NCBI GenBank assembly: GCA_015485455.1
Contig: WFTN01000129.1
Span: 1 to 5,736 of the forward strand
Origin: Planctomycetota bacterium
GTDB lineage: Bacteria; Planctomycetota; GCA-002687715; DRQF01
Direction: 5' to 3'
Length of the DNA stretch: 5,736 bases
Positions 1-5,736 of this stretch are shown one piece after another. Positions within the stretch are counted from its first letter, which is position 1; every line of letters begins with the position of its first letter. The position numbers and the translations under genes were made by a program. Under the pieces are notes generated by a model. It was given only the letters and a program-made list of their open reading frames with translations, was not told where the DNA came from and did not search any database.

Positions 1-165
1 GACTGCATTCAGTTCACAACAGGTCTTCCGAAAACAAGAAGTGGCAAGATCATGAGACGGATCTTGAGGAAAATTGTCGAGCACGAAGAGGATCGCTTGG
101 GCGATATTTCCACCTTGGCGGATCCCAGTGTTGTGCCTTCCCTTATTGATGGGCGTGTGAACTAG
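1..165 (+). CDS. acs: Acetyl-CoA synthetase, C-terminal fragment (5' end outside window)
   Basis: The last 54 codons of a gene that enters from the left and stops at TAG 163-165. Acs is a cytoplasmic enzyme that converts acetate, ATP and CoA to acetyl-CoA through acetyl-AMP. The visible piece is the end of the small C-terminal domain, which swings between the adenylation and thioesterification half-reactions. It contains the hallmark [12 protein letters not shown] at fragment residues 9-20. The lysine at fragment residue 16 (codon 46-48) matches the catalytic lysine needed for adenylation, which is the site of regulatory acetylation in characterised Acs proteins. The following [13 protein letters not shown] is also typical of Acs and argues against other acyl-CoA ligases. 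The end looks intact. The stop overlaps the next gene's start by one base. Identity is confident; nothing can be said about the missing N-terminal part. Confidence 0.93.
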   Translation, partial: DCIQFTTGLPKTRSGKIMRRILRKIVEHEEDRLGDISTLADPSVVPSLIDGRVN

Positions 166-1079
166 TGGCTAGGCGGCGAGGTCGAAAAGCCTTGGGGCCT
201 GAAGGCATCATTCTTGTCGATAAACCCAAGGGCCCAACATCTCGGGATGTTGTCAATGATCTGCGTCGTCGGCTCGATCTGCCCGGTCCTGGCCATTGCG
301 GGACTTTAGACCCTCTTGCCACCGGGCTTTTGGTCTTGGTATCTGGCCATGCCACACGGGTTCAAGATCGGCTGACGGGGCACAGTAAGACCTACTGGGC
401 TCAAGTGCGATTGGGGGCATCCAGTGTCACGGATGATGGCGAAGGACCAATTAGCGAAGAAGAGGACCCCGCAATTCCAACGGCGCAAGAAATTGCCCAT
501 GCCATCCAAGGGTTCTTGGGGGAAGTCAAGCAGACGCCGCCGATGCATTCCGCCATTAAGGTTGGAGGCGAAAGACTCTACAAGGCGGCGCGAAGAGGTG
601 AAACAAAAGAGATCCCCGTTCGAACCGTCGTTATTCACGAGATTGTGATTTTGTCCTACGAATGGCCAAATCTGGAATTGTCTGTGGATTGCGGATCTGG
701 AACGTATATCAGATCTCTGGCCCGAGATCTTGGGAATTCCCTAGGTACTCAAGCCTACCTGGGAGGTCTAAGACGGACACGCTGCGGCACGTTTACCATT
801 GATGAGGCCGTGTCCTTGGATGAAATTGACGTGGACTCGGTCCGGCCACTAGAAGAGTGCCTGGGTGACTGGCCCCGTATCGAGATTCCTGATGAACAAT
901 TGCCGGATCTCTTGCAAGGGAAGGAAATCGTCATGAATGAAGAAGGACGGGTCATTGACGATGCCCTCCTCGTTTGTCACCAACAGATCGTTGGGCGATG
1001 TAAGAAGTTGAGTCCTCATCGGCTACGGATGAAACGTCTTATCAAACCTCCTTTGGGTGAAATCCCACCGGTTTCTTGA
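165..1079 (+). CDS. truB: tRNA pseudouridine(55) synthase TruB
   Basis: A 304-residue protein that isomerises U55 in the T-loop of tRNAs to pseudouridine in the cytoplasm. The N-terminal GIILVDKPKGPTS (14-26) is the TruB opening motif. GTLDPLATGLL (46-56) holds the predicted catalytic Asp49, and KTYWAQVRLG (75-84) carries the conserved Tyr77. Further on are TPPMHSAIKVGGERLY and GSGTYIRSLARDLG, then a short C-terminal domain. Length is normal for the family. The start is GTG at 165: an in-frame stop at 147-149 blocks extension, and the only other early candidate is TTG at 192 (codon 10), which has a GAGG 10 bases upstream. The GTG start has no strong Shine-Dalgarno and probably depends on coupling to acs, whose stop it overlaps (TAGTG). 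Residue 45 in the catalytic block is Cys where Thr is usual. In many bacteria truB sits near rbfA, ribF or rpsO; none is visible here. Confidence 0.95.
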   Translation: MARRRGRKALGPEGIILVDKPKGPTSRDVVNDLRRRLDLPGPGHCGTLDPLATGLLVLVSGHATRVQDRLTGHSKTYWAQVRLGASSVTDDGEGPISEEEDPAIPTAQEIAHAIQGFLGEVKQTPPMHSAIKVGGERLYKAARRGETKEIPVRTVVIHEIVILSYEWPNLELSVDCGSGTYIRSLARDLGNSLGTQAYLGGLRRTRCGTFTIDEAVSLDEIDVDSVRPLEECLGDWPRIEIPDEQLPDLLQGKEIVMNEEGRVIDDALLVCHQQIVGRCKKLSPHRLRMKRLIKPPLGEIPPVS

Positions 1080-1190
1080 GGGGGATTTACCCATTCCCTT
1101 GGGAATTTGATCAATGTTGGGAACAGCATGCACTTTATGGCTATGATTAGGCCTGTTGATTGTCGAAACCACACAACTGAAGACCGAACT
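1080..1190 (+). other. Intergenic region between truB and the DUF1573 gene
   Basis: These 111 bases separate two genes on the same strand. The reading frame of the downstream gene stays open back to a TTG at 1107, but that extension has no family-like sequence and would bury the signal peptide, so I treat the region as non-coding. It holds a small inverted repeat (1093-1106, listed separately). A possible sigma70-type -10 is TATGAT at 1142-1147, with a poor -35 TTGGGA at 1117-1122 and a long 19-base spacer. No clear Shine-Dalgarno precedes ATG 1191; GAAGA about 10 bases upstream is the nearest purine run. The promoter is only a suggestion. Confidence 0.4.
1093..1106 (+). repeat. Short perfect inverted repeat 14 bases after truB stop
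   Basis: ATTCCC and GGGAAT flank a TT. In RNA this can fold as a 5-bp stem (ATTCC/GGAAT) with a CTTG tetraloop. Only two T residues follow, so it is a poor intrinsic terminator. It could be a weak terminator or mRNA 3' structure for acs-truB, or chance. Confidence 0.3.
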
Positions 1191-2210
1191 ATGCGTACAT
1201 TCTACTCAGCCCTCATTTTTGTTCTCCTTTGCTCCTCGAGTTTTGGGCAAACGACACCTCCGGTAAAGCCTAAAATTGGACCACGGCTCGTTTGTGAGAC
1301 CAAAGGCTGGGACTTTGGCGTTGTGAGCCAAGGAACCCAGGGCAAGAAGGTGGTCACCATCAAGAATGAAGGTGATGCAGTCTTGAACATCTTGGACATC
1401 AAAGTCACTTGTGGTTGCGTTCATGCCTTGATGCCAGACAAGGTTATCCCTCCGGGAGAGAGCCGGGATCTTATTTTGACCCTGACGACTTTCCGGGCTT
1501 TCGGCATCATTCAAAAACACTGCTATGTCTATTCCAATGACGGCAAAACCAAACGCCCCCTTGTTCTCTCCATCAAAGGCGAGGTCAAAGCCGACTGGTG
1601 GCCAGAAACGCGACAGATACAGTTTGGTCGGGTTGAAGCCGGACAACCTCAAGTGAAGACCTTTAAGATCTTCTCGCGAATCACTCAGCCCCTCGTTATC
1701 GAGAGCATTACCTGTCGAAACCCGAACATTAAAGTTGAGTACAAACTGAGTTCACCGAAGGCCCAGTTGAAGCAAGAGTATTTGGTGACAGTCACGCTCT
1801 TAGAGACACAGGCCCCGGGGAACTTCGCAGCGGCCATTGCGATTCGTGTCAAGCATCGCCAAACCCCCTTACAGAATGTCATGATCTATGGGCGCTTGGA
1901 GGGTGACCTAAAAGTCTGGCCACTGAAAGTCTTTGTGGGGCGGATTTTCTATGATCGTCAGGTGCAGAAGACTGTCAAGGTTTCCTTGCCGGAGGGCTAT
2001 AGCGTTTTGACGGCCAAGGGGTCCACGGAGTCGATGAAGACTGAAATTCGTCCCATGCCAGACGGCATGTCCTGGGAAATCGACATCTATGTCACTGGCT
2101 TAGAAAGTGAACAAAACATGGACGAGAGCATGGAAATTCTCACCGACAATTCTGTGCAACCAAGAATTGTTGTTCCTGTTACTTGGGTTTCACGACCTCA
2201 GCGCAAATAG
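1191..2210 (+). CDS. Secreted protein with three DUF1573/Ig-like repeats
   Basis: A 339-residue predicted exported protein of unknown function. Starting at ATG 1191 gives a clear signal peptide: Met-Arg-Thr, a hydrophobic core at about residues 7-14, then SSSFGQ with likely cleavage near residues 19/20. Cys14 is not in a proper lipobox (VLLC), so a lipoprotein is unlikely. Three beta-rich repeats follow. The first (about 40-133) begins WDFGVVSQG, continues VVTIKNEGDAVLNI and has the DUF1573 hallmark TCGC (Cys74, Cys76). The second (about 137-238) begins IQFGRVEAGQP and has LVIESITC but no CGC. The third (about 243-335) begins VFVGRIFYDRQ and is more diverged. DUF1573 modules resemble ASH/Ig-like domains and are common in secreted proteins of planctomycetes and Bacteroidetes; no enzymatic role is established. 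The gene converges on the phosphodiesterase-like gene with 19 bp between stops. Family assignment is fairly sure for the first repeat; the other two are inferred from pattern similarity. Confidence 0.82.
   Translation: MRTFYSALIFVLLCSSSFGQTTPPVKPKIGPRLVCETKGWDFGVVSQGTQGKKVVTIKNEGDAVLNILDIKVTCGCVHALMPDKVIPPGESRDLILTLTTFRAFGIIQKHCYVYSNDGKTKRPLVLSIKGEVKADWWPETRQIQFGRVEAGQPQVKTFKIFSRITQPLVIESITCRNPNIKVEYKLSSPKAQLKQEYLVTVTLLETQAPGNFAAAIAIRVKHRQTPLQNVMIYGRLEGDLKVWPLKVFVGRIFYDRQVQKTVKVSLPEGYSVLTAKGSTESMKTEIRPMPDGMSWEIDIYVTGLESEQNMDESMEILTDNSVQPRIVVPVTWVSRPQRK
2144..2172. repeat. 8-bp perfect inverted repeat inside the 3' end of the DUF1573 gene
   Basis: ACAATTCT (2146-2153) and AGAATTGT (2163-2170) are perfect reverse complements separated by nine bases. 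One G-T pair and one C-G pair extend the stem to 10 bp in the plus-strand RNA. It is coding (Asn-Ser-Val-Gln-Pro-Arg-Ile-Val region). For minus-strand transcripts it lies 60-86 bases past the phosphodiesterase gene's stop, where it could act as a 3' stabilising stem; no U-run follows on either strand. A related CAATTCT occurs at 2224-2230, and the 9-mer AATTCTCAC occurs at both 2135-2143 and 2225-2233. Confidence 0.35.
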
Positions 2211-2229
2211 ACGAAAAGGCTCGCAATTC

Positions 2230-3600
2230 TCACTCGAAGATCTGCTTGAGAACAAGCTCTTTTATGTCGGTGAGATGCCAGTTCTTGTCATCGCATTCAG
2301 CTTCAGAAGAAATGAGGATAGGGCCCTGTTGTTTGTCGGCGACCAAGATCCCATGAGATCCTTTGACTAAGGACGTGTCCAAAGGGATGACGTCCATGAT
2401 CATGCGAAACCCAAGCATTTTCTTGAGGACCTTAATGCCGATCTTAGCCTTCAGAAACTTGATGGATGGGTCAGCGAAGAGTTCTACAGGGTCGTATCCA
2501 GGTTTGCGGTGGATATCGACGGAACGGGCGTAGTCAGGGGCCAGGTGGTCTTCTTCCCAGAAATAATAGCTAAACCACTTGTCGGTTTCTGCGACACAAA
2601 GGAGCTCACCGCTCCTTTCATGGTTCAACCCGAACTCTTCCATCTGGGAGCGATCCAAGACCCCATCAATGCCTGGTGTTTTCTCCAAAACGGAACGTAC
2701 GGCAGCGATGTTTTTTGGCTCTTGAATGTAGACATGGGCGACTTGGTGGTCGGCAACTGCGAAGGCCAAAGAAGCGCCTGGATCGAGGTTTTCTAACTCC
2801 AATTGAGGCTGAACTCTGAGGAATCCCGCCCGCCGCAAAACGCGGTTGATATGAACGGCGCCGTTTACCTCTCCGATGCCATACTCAGAAACCACCAGGA
2901 TTTTTCGTCCTTGAGCCAAAGACGCTTCGATAAGCGGCTTCACGCAGTTGTCCAAGTCACGGAGATCCTGGCGCACCGCTGGATCATTGGGCCCCAATCT
3001 TTGCAGGTTGTAGTCTAAGTGAGGTATGTAGGTTAGAAGCAAGGTGGGGTCGACATCGTGCATAGCCTTGATGCTTGCTTGGGCTATCCAGTTGCTTGAT
3101 CGAATGTCCGCTGTTGGTCCCCAAAAGTTGAACAGGGGAAAAGCAGGATAGTCTTTTTCGAATTGATCTCGGAAACCTTGGGGTGCCCCATAGATGCCTG
3201 GTAATTTCTTTCCATCGGCAAAGTAGAGCGGCCGGGGAGTGAGAGAGGTATCAACATCGGCATACATGTTGTACCACCAGAACATGTTGCAAGAAGTGAA
3301 ATTTGGGTCTCGTTTCTTAGCGGCGTCCCAGATCTTCTCGCCCCGGACCAAGCGATTACTTTGTCGCCACAGCCAAACTTCTGACAGGTCGCGAAAATAC
3401 CAACCGTTGCCAACGATGCCGTGGTCTTGTGGCATGAGACCAGTGAGCATGCTGCTCTGAGCTGAACAAGTGACACCTGGGAGGATGCCTTGCATAGGAG
3501 CAGCAAACCCCTTCTTCGCTAAGGCCGTTAGGGTGGGGGTATCATCTCCCAAGTGAGCGGGGGTTAAGCCCACACAATTCAACAAAAGTAACTTCTTCAT
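2230..3600 (-). CDS. Nucleotide pyrophosphatase/phosphodiesterase-family protein (alkaline phosphatase superfamily), EboF-like
   Basis: A 456-residue predicted cytoplasmic protein; the N-terminal hydrophobic stretch is the first beta strand, not a signal peptide. Family landmarks are LLLLNCVGLTP (4-14), DDTPTLTALAKKGF (19-32), GVTCSAQSSMLTGLMPQDHGIVGNGWYF (in two parts, 42-54 and 55-69) with the likely nucleophile Thr44, IPHLDYNLQRLGP (192-204), ILVVSEYGIG (234-243), IHRKPGYDP (363-371) and GSHG (414-417). Classic NPP enzymes use two zinc ions held by Asp, Thr, Asp-His, Asp-x3-His and His. Here, by eye, Thr44, Asp196 and His416 are kept, while the other positions read Asn8, Gln200, Glu239 and Tyr240. 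From memory this pattern, including SEYGI, is shared by the subfamily next to ebo gene clusters, so it is probably a lineage trait and not decay. Substrate is unknown. The ATG at 3600 has only a distant AGGG upstream. The gene lies 52 bp after udk on the same strand and is probably co-transcribed. Confidence 0.8.
   Translation of the reverse strand: MKKLLLLNCVGLTPAHLGDDTPTLTALAKKGFAAPMQGILPGVTCSAQSSMLTGLMPQDHGIVGNGWYFRDLSEVWLWRQSNRLVRGEKIWDAAKKRDPNFTSCNMFWWYNMYADVDTSLTPRPLYFADGKKLPGIYGAPQGFRDQFEKDYPAFPLFNFWGPTADIRSSNWIAQASIKAMHDVDPTLLLTYIPHLDYNLQRLGPNDPAVRQDLRDLDNCVKPLIEASLAQGRKILVVSEYGIGEVNGAVHINRVLRRAGFLRVQPQLELENLDPGASLAFAVADHQVAHVYIQEPKNIAAVRSVLEKTPGIDGVLDRSQMEEFGLNHERSGELLCVAETDKWFSYYFWEEDHLAPDYARSVDIHRKPGYDPVELFADPSIKFLKAKIGIKVLKKMLGFRMIMDVIPLDTSLVKGSHGILVADKQQGPILISSEAECDDKNWHLTDIKELVLKQIFE
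2244..2262 (+). terminator. Possible weak intrinsic terminator for the DUF1573 gene
   Basis: On the plus strand GCTTG (2244-2248), loop AGAA, CAAGC (2253-2257) is followed by TCTTTT. It begins 34 bases after the DUF1573 stop and lies within the last codons of the convergent phosphodiesterase gene. The stem is only 5 bp, so termination would be inefficient if it works at all. Confidence 0.3.
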
Positions 3601-3652
3601 GCACTTAGTCGGCCCTATTTATGAGATTGTGGTCGTTGTGCCATAAGTTGGG

Positions 3653-4336
3653 TCAATCGCCAGCTTGGTTTTCGCTTGTCCTGAGGGATGGCGACTGTGT
3701 GTCATGGCGCAAGAGTTTCTCGATCATGGCGCGAATGATGTCAATGGCAATTTTATTCTTACCTCCCTTGGGAATGATGAGGTCGGCTTCTCGTTTACTT
3801 GGTTCAACAAAGGACATGTGCATGGGCCGTACGTCTTTTTCGTACTGCACCAAAATCTCTTCCAAGGTGCGGCCGCGCTGGACCATATCCCGTCGGATTC
3901 GACGAAGCAGACGGATGTCATCTGGCGTATCGACGAATAATTTAATGTCAAGGATCTCTCGGATGCGTTTGAAACAGAAAGGAAGGATGCCTTCAAGAAC
4001 GACGATCAAGGGAGCTTTGAGGAATTCAGTCTCAGTCTTGCGATTGTGGTTCACATAGTCGTAAATGGGGATGTGGACGGAGCGTCCTTGGCGGAGTGCT
4101 TGCAAGTGTTCGACCAATAGATCGACGTCAAAGGCGTCAGGGTGGTCAAAATTGACTGTCTTCCGCTCTTCGATGTTGAGGTGACTGAGATCCTTGTAGT
4201 AGGCGTCCAAGACGATCACAGCCACTGATTCTGGGCCATATTCTTCAACAATACGGTTAGACACCAGGGTCTTGCCAGATCCGGAACCCCCAGCAATTCC
4301 GATTAAGATGTGTCTCTTTGTCATTGTTCGCTCCAT
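3653..4336 (-). CDS. udk: Uridine kinase
   Basis: A 227-residue P-loop kinase that phosphorylates uridine (and usually cytidine) to the monophosphate in pyrimidine salvage; cytoplasmic. The P-loop is GGSGSGKT (16-23). LDAYYKD (43-49) carries the likely catalytic Asp44. NFDHPDAFD (62-70) and PIYDYVNHNR (90-99) form the nucleoside pocket, LEGIL (114-118) is the Walker B-like strand, and RIRRDMVQRGRT is the lid region with the arginines. FVEPSK, ADLIIPKGG complete the family pattern; the last 17 residues form a polar tail without conservation that I recognise. Length is slightly above the 213 residues of E. coli Udk. Two starts are possible: ATG at 4336, with GGGAG six bases upstream, and ATG at 4324 (codon 5), with GGAG six bases upstream inside the first codons. 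The gene leads a likely two-gene unit with the phosphodiesterase-like gene. Confidence 0.94.
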   Translation of the reverse strand: MERTMTKRHILIGIAGGSGSGKTLVSNRIVEEYGPESVAVIVLDAYYKDLSHLNIEERKTVNFDHPDAFDVDLLVEHLQALRQGRSVHIPIYDYVNHNRKTETEFLKAPLIVVLEGILPFCFKRIREILDIKLFVDTPDDIRLLRRIRRDMVQRGRTLEEILVQYEKDVRPMHMSFVEPSKREADLIIPKGGKNKIAIDIIRAMIEKLLRHDTQSPSLRTSENQAGD

Positions 4337-4342
4337 TGAATG

Positions 4343-4347
4343 CTCCC
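4343..4347 (-). promoter_or_regulatory. Ribosome binding site of udk
   Basis: Read on the minus strand, GGGAG ends six bases before ATG 4336. It is the best Shine-Dalgarno in the window and favours this start over ATG 4324, although the latter has its own GGAG at the same spacing. Confidence 0.55.
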
Positions 4348-4430
4348 GCCATCATAGCGAATGTCATGGGCCACTAAAGGTCAACTTGGGATACACTTAG
4401 AAATCCATGGGTAGCACCCTGGGTAAGGAT

Positions 4431-4439
4431 TGATATTAT
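4431..4439 (+). promoter_or_regulatory. Possible extended -10 promoter element of the GT-C gene
   Basis: TGATATTAT matches the extended -10 form TGnTATAAT with one mismatch. No convincing -35 is present 16-18 bases upstream, which an extended -10 can tolerate. Transcription starting six to seven bases downstream would begin at about 4446, the A of the ATG, giving a leaderless or nearly leaderless mRNA. Confidence 0.35.
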
Positions 4440-4445
4440 CCCAAT

Positions 4446-5736
4446 ATGAATCAAGACGATGTGCCTCCAAACCCAGATTGCAGATTGCCCGATGGCGAAA
4501 GACCGACTCGGGGGCTTGACTCTGCACACTTGCTGATCGCGATTTCCCTGGCGCTTGTCGCCGTGCTGCCTTTTTGGGATGTGACACCGACATTTCGTTC
4601 CGATGATGTTCTGCTCATTGCCCAGGGACATGAGAACTCGATCTTAGGGGGAGCCCTTCGGAGTTTCATGCGCCCTTTTGGTGATACCCGCAGTATCGAA
4701 TTCTATCGTCCATTGTTCAGTTTTGATTTTTGCGTGGAGGGCGCTCTTTTTGGTGACAACGCAGCGCCGTACCAGGGGGTCAGTCTATTTCTCCATGGGT
4801 TGAGCGTGATCCTGAGCTATTTCTTCTTGAAGCGGCTCTGGGGTTCGAGAGTCGCTTTCGTGGCTACCCTCATTTTCGCCTTGAGCCCATGGTCGGCAAA
4901 CAATGTTGCCTGGATCGCTGGACGATGCACGACTGTGGCAACGATTTGTATGTTTGCTGTCGGCTTACTGCATGACCGTGGTCGCAGATCGGGGAAGCAG
5001 GTGTCATCCTTGGCTTTTCTCTGCGCCTTGTTTGGTGTGTTTTATCGGGAGACAGCTCTCTTCGCTCCGGCATTCGCTCTCGCTTTGGACCTTGGTGCTA
5101 ACCGAAAACTATCTTGGGTTGCCTACGGCTTCTACTCCATTCCTTTTGCACTCTATCTGGGTGCAAAACGGTTGGTGGTTGGAACCGTGCTGGGTGGATA
5201 CTCCGGACTGGACGCCATGCGAGGAGAAGCGGGAGGTTTGTTCCAAGTCTCGCCCGCAGAGGTGGGGGCCAGTCTCGGACGATTGTTGGCCCGGGCACCG
5301 GATTCTGCTGCCGGTGAGTTTGATGGGTTGTCCTTTGGTTTTGTGGCCATTGTTCTTGTAGCTGCCGTGGCGCTTTTTTGGAGTGGGCGCTGGCGCCGCT
5401 GGACGACTTGGCTGCTATTCTTCTTCATTCTAGCCCATGGGGTTCTTCTGTGCATGGCTGACAGCGTCGTACACCCTGGCACTTCCCAACGGTGGCATAC
5501 AGTTGTTTGGGCCATGGCTGCTCTTGTGGGTTTGGGTCTCTGTCAAGTGCCAAAGAAACCCATTCTCTGGCTCTGCGTTTTGGCTATTTCAGGGATGCAG
5601 ACTTATACGCTTCGTTCCCATCTGTCGGACTATGATGTCTCAGCGAAACTCGCCAATGTTCTGCGCTTGAGCATTAACGCCTCGGTTGAAAATGAGGTCT
5701 TTGTCTATAACTTGAAACCCTATTACGGTGGAGCGC
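4446..5736 (+). CDS. Integral membrane GT-C-type glycosyltransferase-like protein (3' end outside window)
   Basis: The frame is open from ATG 4446 to the window edge: 430 complete codons, no stop. An in-frame TGA at 4431-4433 makes this the first possible ATG. The protein has a polar N-terminus of about 27 residues, then about ten hydrophobic segments: near 28-44, 112-128, 136-149, 163-175, 188-200, 203-216, 222-240, 297-312, 320-337, 350-366 and 372-384. After the first segment comes a loop with Asp53-Asp54, the place where GT-C enzymes carry acidic catalytic residues, and then YRPL (87-90). FALSPWSANNVAWIAGR (144-160) and YRETAL (200-205) resemble bacterial PMT/TMTC-like membrane proteins, often annotated as family 39 or O-mannosyltransferase-like. 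Such enzymes transfer sugars from lipid-linked donors on the outer side of the membrane; donor and acceptor here are unknown. The fold call rests on topology and a few motifs. A C-terminal soluble domain (for example TPR repeats) may lie beyond the edge. Confidence 0.78.
   Translation, partial: MNQDDVPPNPDCRLPDGERPTRGLDSAHLLIAISLALVAVLPFWDVTPTFRSDDVLLIAQGHENSILGGALRSFMRPFGDTRSIEFYRPLFSFDFCVEGALFGDNAAPYQGVSLFLHGLSVILSYFFLKRLWGSRVAFVATLIFALSPWSANNVAWIAGRCTTVATICMFAVGLLHDRGRRSGKQVSSLAFLCALFGVFYRETALFAPAFALALDLGANRKLSWVAYGFYSIPFALYLGAKRLVVGTVLGGYSGLDAMRGEAGGLFQVSPAEVGASLGRLLARAPDSAAGEFDGLSFGFVAIVLVAAVALFWSGRWRRWTTWLLFFFILAHGVLLCMADSVVHPGTSQRWHTVVWAMAALVGLGLCQVPKKPILWLCVLAISGMQTYTLRSHLSDYDVSAKLANVLRLSINASVENEVFVYNLKPYYGGA

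Larger units (their letters stand above)
4337..4445. other. Divergent intergenic region between udk and the GT-C gene
   Basis: These 109 bases must hold the start signals for both directions. On the plus strand there is an extended -10 at 4431-4439 (listed separately). On the minus strand, GGGAG (4343-4347) is the udk ribosome binding site; a TATGAT about eight bases further upstream is close to the start codon and has no good -35. A small inverted repeat GGGT-AGC-ACCC sits near 4410-4420. I see no operator that I recognise. Confidence 0.5.

Noticed and set aside
306..638. Minus-strand reading frame of 110 codons opposite truB
   Set aside because: The opposite strand encodes an unmistakable TruB; the antisense product has no recognisable motif and looks like a codon shadow.
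1107..1190. N-terminal extension of the DUF1573 protein from TTG 1107 or ATG 1128
   Set aside because: The extra 28 residues carry no family sequence and would place the clear signal peptide internally; ATG 1191 starts it cleanly.
1191..1250. Lipoprotein signal on the DUF1573 protein
   Set aside because: The only early cysteine (Cys14) follows Leu-Leu instead of a small residue and sits too early in the hydrophobic core; an ordinary signal peptidase I site fits better.
1206..1652. Minus-strand reading frame of 148 codons opposite the DUF1573 gene
   Set aside because: It lies wholly opposite a protein with a signal peptide and domain motifs; its own sequence shows no family feature.
3084..3506. 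Second minus-strand frame of 140 codons within the phosphodiesterase gene
   Set aside because: It overlaps a long frame with clear NPP-fold motifs in another phase; no motif of its own.
3621..4058. Plus-strand frame of 145 codons opposite udk
   Set aside because: Arg/Ser/Met-rich shadow of the uridine kinase frame, with no domain features.
4407..4420. GGGT-AGC-ACCC inverted repeat as an operator or terminator
   Set aside because: A 4-bp stem with a 3-base loop is too short to separate from chance, and no T-run follows.
4903..5361. Plus-strand frame of 152 codons inside the GT-C gene
   Set aside because: The frame open from 4446 to the edge gives a coherent polytopic membrane protein with GT-C motifs; this one is an out-of-phase product of the same hydrophobic codons.
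1..5736. Mobile element, CRISPR array, tRNA/rRNA or defence system
   Set aside because: No transposase or integrase motifs, no regularly spaced repeats and no tRNA-like cloverleaf were seen; all coding space is accounted for by six genes.

Overview
The window carries six protein-coding genes and no RNA gene, mobile element or CRISPR array that I can support. It looks like ordinary bacterial chromosome: genes are tightly packed, coding strands switch, GC is roughly 50% by eye, and Shine-Dalgarno signals are mostly weak. The organism cannot be named. A secreted multi-domain DUF1573 protein, an EboF-like phosphodiesterase homologue and a large GT-C membrane protein together would fit the PVC/FCB side of the bacterial tree, for example a planctomycete-like lineage. 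That is inference from family distribution.

Layout. At 1-165 (+) lies the C-terminal end of acetyl-CoA synthetase. Its stop codon shares one base with the GTG start of truB (165-1079, +), the tRNA pseudouridine-55 synthase. After about 110 non-coding bases comes a secreted protein of three DUF1573/Ig-like repeats (1191-2210, +). Convergent to it, with only 19 bp between the stops, is a two-gene minus-strand unit: udk (uridine kinase, 4336-3653) followed 52 bp later by a nucleotide pyrophosphatase/phosphodiesterase-fold protein (3600-2230). Divergent from udk, across about 109 bp, a polytopic GT-C glycosyltransferase-like gene starts at 4446 (+). It runs open past the window edge, with 430 codons visible.

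How the genes relate. acs and truB look translationally coupled although their functions are unrelated. udk and the phosphodiesterase are probably co-transcribed, and both have plausible nucleotide-phosphate substrates, so a link through UMP or UDP compounds is possible but unproven. The DUF1573 protein and the membrane protein are envelope-associated by signal peptide and by hydrophobic segments respectively.

I found no clear new multi-gene system. The points most worth checking are the altered metal-ligand set of the phosphodiesterase-like protein, a possible leaderless transcript for the GT-C gene, and two small inverted repeats around the convergent gene ends.
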